From contig JBGSHJ010000066.1 of assembly GCA_041752315.1 (NCBI GenBank), forward strand, positions 134,775 to 198,774: a stretch of DNA of 64,000 bases. The letters are read 5' to 3'. A program made the position numbers and the translations under genes. The stretch comes from SYFY01 sp041752315. GTDB taxonomy: Bacteria; Pseudomonadota; Gammaproteobacteria; Pseudomonadales; Azotimanducaceae. The notes under the pieces are model-generated. The model made no database searches. It was not told the origin of the DNA and was given only the letters and a program-made list of their open reading frames with translations. Below, piece by piece: positions 34,431 through 41,838 of this stretch (position 1 is the first letter of the stretch; each line of letters starts with the position of its first letter).

Positions 34431-34759
34431 AGCTCATGCGCCTGAGCCCGTTGTCCCAACGATTGCGGCGTGTTGCACGCGCTCATGCGGCCGGGGAGTC
34501 GACCAGGGCCGAATACAGGCAGTCAAGACGCCTGCTGTTGGCGGAACTGCAACGAACCCCCACCCGCAAGCTGGACGATACCCATCGAAGGGCTGAAGTT
34601 GCATCCATGGTCCGGCAACCCGCTGTCGGATCGGCAGGAGCGGTCACCGAAGGGTTGTCCGTGTCTTCCGGCCTCGGACGGTCGCGCCCTCAACTGCGCT
34701 GGCTGGTTGGTGCTCTGGGCGTGGTTCTCGCCGTGCTCTGGGGTTTCATGCACGCCTGA
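34427..34759 (+). CDS. Small C-tail-anchored protein downstream of the kinase
   Basis: This 110-residue protein has a start overlapping the kinase stop (ATGA). It has a basic N-terminal helix (LRRVARAHAAGESTRAEYRQ and RRLLLAEL), a Ser/Gly/Thr-rich linker and a single C-terminal membrane helix (LVGALGVVLAVLWGFM). I recognise no family beyond a short SHOCT-like helix. The linker contains several Ser/Thr residues, so it could be a substrate or anchor of the kinase. That is inference from coupling only. Confidence 0.65.
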   Translation: MKLMRLSPLSQRLRRVARAHAAGESTRAEYRQSRRLLLAELQRTPTRKLDDTHRRAEVASMVRQPAVGSAGAVTEGLSVSSGLGRSRPQLRWLVGALGVVLAVLWGFMHA

Positions 34760-34884
34760 CAAGTTGGCCATGCGCATTTTCTGACGACCGCCTTTCGTTG
34801 CAATTTCATGACACATGACGCGACCCGCGTAGTAGTGGCAAGGATTCTCCAGTTAGTGTCTGCTAACCCGATACCGGGATTCTG

Positions 34885-35084
34885 TTATGCACATTCACGG
34901 AAAATCACCTGCGTGTGGATCAAGATGGGCGCCAAGCTTGAGCATCTTCAGGTGGATAGCTGCGCAAACTGTTGATTCAGATGGAATATTTGTGTCGTTG
35001 GATGAACTGTGAGTCTTATCCACCCTTTGGCACCCGTCTCGAGTTCTGGAGGCTGCAAACAACTTATCCTCATAGTTATCCACA
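34885..35084. promoter_or_regulatory. Cluster of six DnaA-box-like sites
   Basis: The 393-base gap 34760-35152 has no gene. It holds perfect boxes TTATGCACA (34885-34893) and TTATCCACA (35076-35084). Near matches are TGTGGATCA (34914-34922), GGTGGATAG (34951-34959), TTATCCACC (35016-35024) and TTATCCTCA (35064-35072). Three near sites are 8 of 9 to the consensus in one orientation or the other and one is 7 of 9. This could be a chromosome origin, a DnaA-titration locus or DnaA control of the next gene. No dnaA, parAB or gidA is in the window. Confidence 0.55.
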
Positions 35085-35152
35085 GCCTTTGCGGTGCGTG
35101 TCAGTCGAATGTAGCGCGGGAAGAGGCGGGCAGAAGGCCTGGAGGCGGTAAA

Positions 35153-35953
35153 GTGCTGGTACCTGCCACGGAAGATGCGCGATCATGCGCTGATCAATCG
35201 TGGTTGGTCGAACCGTTGCGCGTAGTACTTCTCCAGACGGACAACGTCCTCGAGCAGTTTCAGCCAGAATTTGGTGATTATCCGGTCATGTTTGGCAATC
35301 TGCTTGAGCACCCGGGGATAGAACTGCAGACGCTCGATGTACGGCAGAGCGTACCGGTAGCAGGCGCGGCAGATGCCTATGTGATTACCGGTTCCCGGCA
35401 CAGCGTCTATGACGACCTGCCCTGGATCCGGCGACTGGCGGTTTTCCTGGCAGGTGAAATCAACGCTGGCAAAAAGGTCGTCGGCATCTGTTTTGGCCAT
35501 CAGTTGCTGGCGCATTTTTTTGGCGGACTGGTGCAGTCTGCAACAACCGGCTGGGAGGTTGGTGTCAAGGAAACGCAAATCTGTGAGCAGGCGGACTGGA
35601 TGCAGCCACTGGCTGACCAGGTCAATCTGCTGTCGAGTCACAAGGATCAGGTTGCGATGCTCCCCGACGGCGCCAGAATTTTTGCTCGTTCGGTAAATTG
35701 CCAGGTTGCCGGTTTCACGATGGGTGACAATGTGATCACCTTCCAGGGGCATCCTGAGTTCCACAAACCCTATTCCAGATCCCTCATCAATCTTCGTCGC
35801 GAGATACTCGGTGCGAAAGTTCATGAGGCAGGTCTTGACTCTCTGGAAAAGCCGACCGATGAATTGTTGGTGGGCGGTTGGATCCTGCGATTTCTGCTAG
35901 GCGAAGATCGTGACCGGCAGACTGGCGGGAATACCGCAAAGGTGATGAGATGA
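35153..35953 (+). CDS. Class I glutamine amidotransferase-like protein
   Basis: This 266-residue protein starts at GTG with GGAGG seven bases upstream. It has the nucleophile elbow KKVVGICFGHQLLAHFFGG and the C-terminal His-Glu pair in VITFQGHPEFHKPYS. The fold resembles GMP-synthase glutaminase and gamma-glutamyl-polyamine/peptide hydrolase-like proteins that act alone. The target is unknown. It is the first gene after the DnaA-box region and overlaps the DUF1232 gene (ATGA). Confidence 0.85.
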   Translation: MLVPATEDARSCADQSWLVEPLRVVLLQTDNVLEQFQPEFGDYPVMFGNLLEHPGIELQTLDVRQSVPVAGAADAYVITGSRHSVYDDLPWIRRLAVFLAGEINAGKKVVGICFGHQLLAHFFGGLVQSATTGWEVGVKETQICEQADWMQPLADQVNLLSSHKDQVAMLPDGARIFARSVNCQVAGFTMGDNVITFQGHPEFHKPYSRSLINLRREILGAKVHEAGLDSLEKPTDELLVGGWILRFLLGEDRDRQTGGNTAKVMR

Positions 35954-36417
35954 TCAGGCCTTGGCAGTTGAAGCGCTATCTGGAGTTGGCAGAAGTGCTG
36001 ATTCGGGAAAGACGGCTCGGCAGTCTCGGCCGTGACGCGGATGACAAGCTGCTGTCGGTGAGTCGATCCAGAACCGTTGTTCAACGGGTTCGAGAGGACC
36101 TGACCACTCTGGTTGCGTTGCTGAAGGCGTATGCGACAGGGGAATATCGCGACATACCCACGAAGTCGTTGATTCTTGGCGCAGCCGGCATTCTCTACTT
36201 TGTCACACCGATTGATGTAATTCCGGATTTCCTGCTGGGTATTGGCTACCTCGATGACCTGACTGTCCTGACTTACGTCATCGGCATCATTCGTGGCGAG
36301 ATCGAGCGGTTTCGCAATCGACCGATCAACTCGAATACCCGGCGAGTTGACGAGATGGTCCTGTCTACAACGGCAATACCTTCCATCCCCAGCAGTGTCA
36401 GCGGGAACGATTCATGA
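35950..36417 (+). CDS. DUF1232 (YkvA-like) membrane protein
   Basis: This 155-residue protein has a helical N-terminus followed by ILGAAGILYFVTPIDVIPDFLLGIGYLDDLTVLTYVI. This is the DUF1232 hallmark (Y-x-x-x-P-x-D-x-I-P-D) within two membrane-associated helices. Its function is unknown. It overlaps its neighbours on both sides by ATGA junctions, so it is cotranscribed with the glutaminase-like and DUF6279 genes. Confidence 0.88.
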   Translation: MIRPWQLKRYLELAEVLIRERRLGSLGRDADDKLLSVSRSRTVVQRVREDLTTLVALLKAYATGEYRDIPTKSLILGAAGILYFVTPIDVIPDFLLGIGYLDDLTVLTYVIGIIRGEIERFRNRPINSNTRRVDEMVLSTTAIPSIPSSVSGNDS

Positions 36418-37376
36418 TCAACCGGGCGTTGCGGTGGTGTTTTCATGGCGTCGTCCTCTTCTTGTTGACGGGTTGCACGATCTCCGCGACCTATAACAAT
36501 CTTGATCGGCTGGCGCGGTGGCAAATGGCCGATTACGTGGATTTTGACGATCGTCAGGATGCGTACTTCAGGGCGGAACTTGACCGGTTGCTGCACTGGC
36601 ACCGTGTTTCCGAGTTGCCGGTCTACGCTGACCGGTTGGATCGTCTGAGTCGCGAAATCAATCAGGAGTTCACGGAACCGGCACTGGTGGCGATGGTCCA
36701 GGACGTGACAGCCTGGGCAGAGCGGATCGAAGCTCAGGCGATGACGATGACCATCGAACTGATGCTTTCGCTGAGTGATGACCAGGTTGATGAATTGCCT
36801 GCCAGACTGGAGCAGTCAAACGAGGAGTTTGTCGAGGAAGAACTGGATGTCGATCTCAGTGAGGCCCGTGCAAATTGGGCGCAGTCCATGCAGGACGGTG
36901 CAAAGTACTTCATCGGATCTCTGACTCGCGAACAACAGGACTTTCTGAAGGCCCAGTCACTTCGTTATCAGCCCGAGCAACTGCTGTGGGTCGAGTATCG
37001 TCGGCGATGGCAGGCGGCCTTCCTGAAGGCATTGGCCGGCCGCAGTGATACAAACGGATTCGATGCGCGATACAGGCAGCTGGTTGCCGAGCGCAAAACG
37101 TTCTGGAGCCCTGAGTTCACTGCGGTGAGCGCGTCTAACGATGCGCTTCGACGCGACGTGACGCTGATGCTGCTGCGAACCGCGACGGACCAGCAGCGCC
37201 GGCGGATGACGGAACGGCTGAACGGCTTTTCAGAGGATTTTCGTGCATTGGCTGCCGATGCACAATCTCCCGGACCGACGCCGGGCAACTGTCTGGTCCG
37301 CTGTCCGCTTGCCGGGGAAGCGTCTCAGACGCGATCTGACTCAAGCGGGTCGAGCACCAGCCAGGCCAGCAGATAG
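36414..37376 (+). CDS. DUF6279 lipoprotein
   Basis: This 320-residue protein has a lipoprotein signal (VVLFLLTGC, Cys21). The family opening follows: ATYNNLDRLARWQMADYVDFDDRQ and LHWHRVSELPVYADRLDRL. The rest is alpha-helical and acidic. DUF6279 proteins are envelope lipoproteins of unknown role in gammaproteobacteria. The last roughly 17 residues (Ser/Thr-rich) lie opposite the end of the pspC gene, a 52-base convergent overlap, so the native C-terminus could be shorter in relatives. Confidence 0.85.
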   Translation: MINRALRWCFHGVVLFLLTGCTISATYNNLDRLARWQMADYVDFDDRQDAYFRAELDRLLHWHRVSELPVYADRLDRLSREINQEFTEPALVAMVQDVTAWAERIEAQAMTMTIELMLSLSDDQVDELPARLEQSNEEFVEEELDVDLSEARANWAQSMQDGAKYFIGSLTREQQDFLKAQSLRYQPEQLLWVEYRRRWQAAFLKALAGRSDTNGFDARYRQLVAERKTFWSPEFTAVSASNDALRRDVTLMLLRTATDQQRRRMTERLNGFSEDFRALAADAQSPGPTPGNCLVRCPLAGEASQTRSDSSGSSTSQASR

Positions 37377-37537
37377 GCGGCTATCACCAGCTTGGGGAAG
37401 AACAACCCGACGATCACTACCGCGACTCGGACGACTGTCGGGTCCGTGCGACTGCTACGGGCGATACCAGCGCAGACTCCACCGATCCAGCCGTTGCGTT
37501 TGTCCACCATCAGGGCGCTTCTCATACGACGATACAT
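37325..37537 (-). CDS. PspC-domain protein
   Basis: This 70-residue protein starts after GGGAG. It has the PspC motif NGWIGGVCAGIARSSRTDPTVVRV followed by a single membrane helix and ends LVLDPLE. Stand-alone PspC proteins sit in the inner membrane and relate to envelope-stress sensing. It is convergent with and overlaps the DUF6279 gene. No pspA/B/F is present. Confidence 0.88.
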   Translation of the reverse strand: MYRRMRSALMVDKRNGWIGGVCAGIARSSRTDPTVVRVAVVIVGLFFPKLVIAAYLLAWLVLDPLESDRV

Positions 37538-37553
37538 GTTGCAGTTCTCCCGT

Positions 37554-37754
37554 TCAGTTCAGGATGCTGTTCGAATTCGGGACCAGTGCCAGACTGCAGT
37601 GCTCGCAGTTGGCCAGCAAATCAGCAATCCCGGGGGCGACGTCCGCCTTTGACTGCACCGCGAGTCCAAGCATGGCAGTGAGGGAAATTGCCAGGACAAT
37701 TGCGACAAAACCGGTGTGGGGATATCCGAGGATTGGTCTGCGGATGATGTTCAT
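37554..37754 (-). CDS. Small membrane or secreted protein, unknown
   Basis: This 66-residue ORF has GGAG five bases before its ATG. It has a basic N-terminus, a hydrophobic segment (FVAIVLAISLTAMLGLAVQSKA) that could be a signal peptide or TM helix, and a short tail with a CEHC pair. It lies 16 bases upstream of pspC on the same strand, so the two may form a small operon. No family is recognised. Confidence 0.5.
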   Translation of the reverse strand: MNIIRRPILGYPHTGFVAIVLAISLTAMLGLAVQSKADVAPGIADLLANCEHCSLALVPNSNSILN

Positions 37755-37929
37755 GGTTGCTCCGAGGTATGAGTTGACACTGTGCGGGTTTCATATCAAC
37801 TTCCATGCCAGCGAATTTCCGTAGAATTTCAGCAGGAACCAGTGGCAACGCTGTGGAAACACCGCAGTTGTGGCGCAACTGACGAAATCGTGGTCTTCGT
37901 GGTGCTGCGATGGGGTTGAAGGGGGGGCC

Positions 37930-39549
37930 ATGGATTTTCATTTCGCCAATGTCTTTGAAGCCATCAGTGATCTGCAGCCGGAAAGACCGGCCGTCATCTG
38001 TGACGGCCAGGTCCGTAGCTGGCGGGAATATGATGATCGGGCGGCGAGGCTTGCATCGCTCCTGTCGACACATGGGCTTGGCCAGGACAGCAAGGTCGGG
38101 CTGTACCTGCATAACTGCAACGAGTATCTGGAAGCCCAGTATGCGGTGTTCAAGATTCGTGGTTGTCCGATCAACGTCAACTATCGGTACAAGGCGGATG
38201 AACTGGTTTATCTGCTGGACAACGCTGATGTTGAGGCCGTCGTATTCCAGGCTGCCTATGCAGCCCGGATATGGGAAATACGCCAGCGATTGCCGAAGGT
38301 AAAACTTTATATCCAGGTGGACGACGGTACTGAATCGCTGTTGAAAGGTGCGGTGGATTACGAAAAGGTGCTCCGCATTCAGAACCCGATGGCGCGAATT
38401 TCCCGGTCTGCGGACGATGTTTACATGTTGTACACAGGTGGCACGACCGGAATGCCGAAAGGTGTCATGTATCCCGGCGGCCCCTTCTGCCAGTTTTTTG
38501 CAGCCATGGGCGTTGGTGGCCGGGGTCTGACTCCACCGACCACGGTTGAAGAACTGACCGCATTGTTGCCTGGGATCGTAGATAAACCGGTGAGCTTGCC
38601 GGCATGCCCTCTGATGCACGGTACCGGGGTTTGGCTGGGTTCTTTCCTGCCCATGATTCTCGGTGGCACAGTGGTCACCACGTCCAGGCTGGGTCTCGAC
38701 CCCGATCACCTCTGGGCATTGGTGGATACCCATCGTGTCAGTGACCTGGTCATTGTCGGGGATGCTTTTGCCAGACCCCTGCTCGGCGCGCTGGATGCAG
38801 CGAGTGCACGAGGCAATCCTTATGATGTTTCCAGCCTCAGGCAGATCATCTCCAGTGGTGTGATGTGGAGTGCGGAAACCAAGGCCGGGCTCTTGAAACA
38901 CGGCGACTTTGTACTGCTCGATGTGATGGGATCAACTGAAGGAGGTATGGGTTCCTCGGTTACCACCCGCGATGCGAGTGCAAAGACGGCCAAATTTTCA
39001 CTCAATGCAGGGGTGCGAGTGTTTGCCGATGACGGTTCCGAGGTGCAGCCCGGGTCCGGCGAAATCGGCCGGGTGGCAACAAGCGCCTTTGTCCCGCTGG
39101 GTTACTTCAAGGATCCGGAAAAGTCTGCGGCGACGTTTCGGCAGATCGGCGGGGTTCGTTACAGCTTCCCCGGCGACTACGCACAAGTCGAAGCCGATGG
39201 CAGCATCACCCTGCTGGGCAGAGGCAGTGCCTGTATCAACACCGGGGGTGAAAAGGTGTTTCCAGAAGAAGTGGAAGAAGCCGTCAAGCGTCATCCGGAT
39301 GTGCTGGATTGTCTCGTGGTCGGGGTGCCTGATGACCGTTTTGGTGAACGAATCGTGGCGGTCACTGCGTATCGGGAACATGTCATCGAGGGGCGAGGAT
39401 GCCAGTCCCAGGAACTGATCGAGTTCACACGCGGGCATCTTTCCGGTTACAAGGTGCCCCGTTCGGTGTTGTTTGTCGATGTGGTTCGTCGGGCGCCAAA
39501 TGGCAAGGCCGACTACAAGTGGGCAAAAAAAGTGGCGCTGGAGGCGTAG
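37930..39549 (+). CDS. Acyl-CoA synthetase (FadD-like, ANL superfamily)
   Basis: This 539-residue adenylating enzyme starts MDFHFANVFEAISDLQPERPA after GGGGGG. Key motifs are YTGGTTGMPKGVMYPGG (P-loop), DVMGSTEGGMG and SFPGDYAQVEADG. The hinge/C-domain reads LLGRGSACINTGGEKVFPEEVEEAVKRHP and the catalytic Lys is near ...APNGKADYKWAKK. The variant YSFPGDYA resembles FadD19/FadD17-type synthetases for branched or steroid-side-chain acids. It probably activates a carboxylic substrate for beta-oxidation. A longer ORF start at 37870 lacks a site. Confidence 0.87.
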   Translation: MDFHFANVFEAISDLQPERPAVICDGQVRSWREYDDRAARLASLLSTHGLGQDSKVGLYLHNCNEYLEAQYAVFKIRGCPINVNYRYKADELVYLLDNADVEAVVFQAAYAARIWEIRQRLPKVKLYIQVDDGTESLLKGAVDYEKVLRIQNPMARISRSADDVYMLYTGGTTGMPKGVMYPGGPFCQFFAAMGVGGRGLTPPTTVEELTALLPGIVDKPVSLPACPLMHGTGVWLGSFLPMILGGTVVTTSRLGLDPDHLWALVDTHRVSDLVIVGDAFARPLLGALDAASARGNPYDVSSLRQIISSGVMWSAETKAGLLKHGDFVLLDVMGSTEGGMGSSVTTRDASAKTAKFSLNAGVRVFADDGSEVQPGSGEIGRVATSAFVPLGYFKDPEKSAATFRQIGGVRYSFPGDYAQVEADGSITLLGRGSACINTGGEKVFPEEVEEAVKRHPDVLDCLVVGVPDDRFGERIVAVTAYREHVIEGRGCQSQELIEFTRGHLSGYKVPRSVLFVDVVRRAPNGKADYKWAKKVALEA

Positions 39550-39626
39550 TTAGAAAGCGGGTCCCGGGCACAGGACAAAATCGTGTAATGGGCTAGCGTT
39601 AGGGGTGAGAACTTGGAAACATCCCC

Positions 39627-40652
39627 ATGCTAACCAACTTTGATATGTCGCTGGACGAATCGGTACAGGTGCTCAAACGTGTCTTGCCGATGATGAGTCA
39701 GCAACGCGTCCCGACCATCCCGCAGAACTACGCGGTCTGGTACGACTATGTGACCCATCGCAACGATGAGTTGTGTTCGGAACTCGAATCCCATATCAAG
39801 CAAGGACTGAGTTTCAGCGCCGACCAGTGTCGCAGGATTTACGAAAAGTACTTTGTCGACGAAGTCTCGGCTGAAGTGGATGGCATTCAGGGTGCAGTCC
39901 GGGAAGCCGTGAATTCGGTGCTCCAGGAGGTCAGCAACCTGGGCAGCGACATGGGGGCCTATTCGGATGTGCTGGCTGCCGCGGGCAGTGCCCTTGGCAG
40001 CAGCCCCACCCAGGAGGATCTGAATCACCTGGTGGTCAATCTGGTTCGGGAAACCCAGAAGACACGTCTGCGTGCGAGGGAAGTTGAAGCATCCCTCCAT
40101 ACGATGGGAGATGAGTTGACCGAAATGCGATCCCAGATCAGTCGTCTGAGCCGTGACTCACGCACAGACGCTTTGACGGGAGTTGCCAATCGTCGAGCCT
40201 TTGATGAAGCCGCTGCGCGGATGACCGGAGAGGCGGTGGCCGATGGCTCGGACCTGTGCCTGGTCCTGGTCGATATCGATCACTTCAAGAAGTTCAACGA
40301 TACCCACGGCCACCTGATCGGTGACCAGGTTCTTCGCTTTGTTGCCCAGGAAATGGATCAGTGTGTCAAAGGCAGGGACATGCTGGCGCGTTATGGTGGT
40401 GAAGAGTTTGCCATCCTGCTGCCAGCGACACCGATTGATGGAGCCGCCATGCTGGCCGACAGCATTCGGGCAATCATCGAGACCCAGACCATCAAGTCGG
40501 CCGATACTGACAAATCGCTGCACGTGACGGTATCGATGGGGGTATCCCGCTACCGCGCCGGTGAGTCGGTCAGTGACCTTATCGAACGTGCCGATTCGTG
40601 TCTCTACCAATCCAAGAACGATGGTCGCAATCGGGTAACGCGCGAACTGTAG
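39627..40652 (+). CDS. GGEEF diguanylate cyclase
   Basis: This 341-residue soluble protein has a helical N-terminal sensory region (1-170, with a coiled-coil ETQKTRLRAREVEASLHTM... before the catalytic part). The GGEEF domain has DALTGVANRRAF, LVDIDHFKKFNDTHGH, active-site RYGGEEFAILLP and VTVSMGVSRYRAGES. The motif is intact, so c-di-GMP synthesis is expected. The residues at the usual RxxD inhibitory site read KGRD, which suggests no I-site feedback. There is no membrane segment or phosphodiesterase domain. Confidence 0.93.
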   Translation: MLTNFDMSLDESVQVLKRVLPMMSQQRVPTIPQNYAVWYDYVTHRNDELCSELESHIKQGLSFSADQCRRIYEKYFVDEVSAEVDGIQGAVREAVNSVLQEVSNLGSDMGAYSDVLAAAGSALGSSPTQEDLNHLVVNLVRETQKTRLRAREVEASLHTMGDELTEMRSQISRLSRDSRTDALTGVANRRAFDEAAARMTGEAVADGSDLCLVLVDIDHFKKFNDTHGHLIGDQVLRFVAQEMDQCVKGRDMLARYGGEEFAILLPATPIDGAAMLADSIRAIIETQTIKSADTDKSLHVTVSMGVSRYRAGESVSDLIERADSCLYQSKNDGRNRVTREL

Positions 40653-40732
40653 GCACTCAACGTTCACGAAAGCGCACTTTCGGCGGGTCTCGGCGCACTG
40701 GCAGTACGCACAAGCGAATTGGCCAAAGATGG

Positions 40733-40763
40733 AGGCCAAATCAGGCCAAATCAGGCCAAAATC
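40733..40763 (+). repeat. Short tandem repeat (AGGCCAAATC)x3
   Basis: A 10-base unit AGGCCAAATC is repeated at 40733, 40743 and 40753, the last with one extra A. It lies just ahead of the DUF3187 ribosome-binding site and could influence spacing or be slippage-prone. Confidence 0.7.
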
Positions 40764-40774
40764 AGGAGAGCAGC

Positions 40775-41764
40775 GTGCGCTACACCTCATTGGGTTGCTG
40801 TCTTCTCATGGCACTGATGTCAGTGATGCACGATGCAACTGCGCACGAAGCTGCCGCCTCACCCTTGTCCGTTCGCAATACTTCACCCGCTGCCCTTCTG
40901 TTCGGTGTGCCCGTCCTGCGCGCCTCCGAAGATTTGCTTTCGATCTCCATGGATCACGGAAACATCTTCAGCGGTGATCAGGGCGACAACTCAATCGTCG
41001 CGTTCGATGGCGAAACGACATTGACCACACTTTCTTTCCGGCAGGGATTTGCAGATGTCTGGAGTTGGGGGGTTGATGTTCCCTGGGTCAGACATGATGG
41101 CGGCTTTCTCGATTCCTTCATTGACGGCTACCATGACACTCTGGGCTTCGGCGCCGGCGGAAGGGATCGTGTACGTCGAGACCGCCTCGATTACTCAGTG
41201 CAGTTTGATGGCAGCACTGTCGTGGAGCTGCATGAATCCGAACAGGACCTGGGTGACGTACGGCTCTACCTGGGGCGGGCGCTCCTGAACGGGCCAGAGC
41301 GTTCGCTGACCGTGCGTGGCCTGGTCAAACTTCCGACCGGCACCGTAAGGTCCCTGTCGGGCTCGGAGGCCATGGATGCTGGCGCCTGGCTGGAATATGG
41401 GCAGGTTGACCTGTTTGGCGTGTCACGATTGAGCATGACTGCGATGTTCGGTGGCGTTTACCTGGGCAAGGGTGAGTTGCTGCCCCGTTTGCAGAAGGAG
41501 TTCATGCCCCTCGGGCACCTGGGATTTGGTTACCAGGTGCATGAACGTGTTCAGCTGCTCATGCAGGCCGATGCACAGGGAGCACCGTTTGATATCGATG
41601 TGAGTCTGCTGGGCCGGACCAGCCTGCAGGGAACGCTGGGCGGGCGCGTTTTCCTCAAACCGTCGTTCTGGCTGGATCTTGGCGTTGTCGAAGACCTTTA
41701 CAGCGACAGTTCGCCCGATGTGATCTTCCATGTGTCACTGCATGGACGGCTCGGTACCGATTGA
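40775..41764 (+). CDS. DUF3187 outer-membrane-type protein
   Basis: This 329-residue protein starts at GTG with GGAG upstream. A signal peptide (LGCCLLMALMSVMHDATAHEA) is followed by SPLSVRNTSPAALLFGVPVLRA. Aromatic-alternating strands (SFRQGFADVWSWGVDVPWVRHDGGFLD) continue to a C-terminal strand VIFHVSLHGRL. This is the DUF3187 pattern, probably a beta-barrel. Its function is unknown. Larger in-frame ORFs upstream overlap the cyclase gene and are not used. Confidence 0.8.
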   Translation: MRYTSLGCCLLMALMSVMHDATAHEAAASPLSVRNTSPAALLFGVPVLRASEDLLSISMDHGNIFSGDQGDNSIVAFDGETTLTTLSFRQGFADVWSWGVDVPWVRHDGGFLDSFIDGYHDTLGFGAGGRDRVRRDRLDYSVQFDGSTVVELHESEQDLGDVRLYLGRALLNGPERSLTVRGLVKLPTGTVRSLSGSEAMDAGAWLEYGQVDLFGVSRLSMTAMFGGVYLGKGELLPRLQKEFMPLGHLGFGYQVHERVQLLMQADAQGAPFDIDVSLLGRTSLQGTLGGRVFLKPSFWLDLGVVEDLYSDSSPDVIFHVSLHGRLGTD

Positions 41765-41838
41765 GCGTGTCCGAGCCATGACAGGACGACGCGTGCACTT
41801 GTAAACTCCTGCCCCTTTAGGTTTGAGGAGAATTCAGC

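Noticed and set aside
30783..34759. Type VI secretion regulatory locus
   Set aside because: Only kinase, phosphatase and FHA genes are present. No structural type VI gene is in the window.
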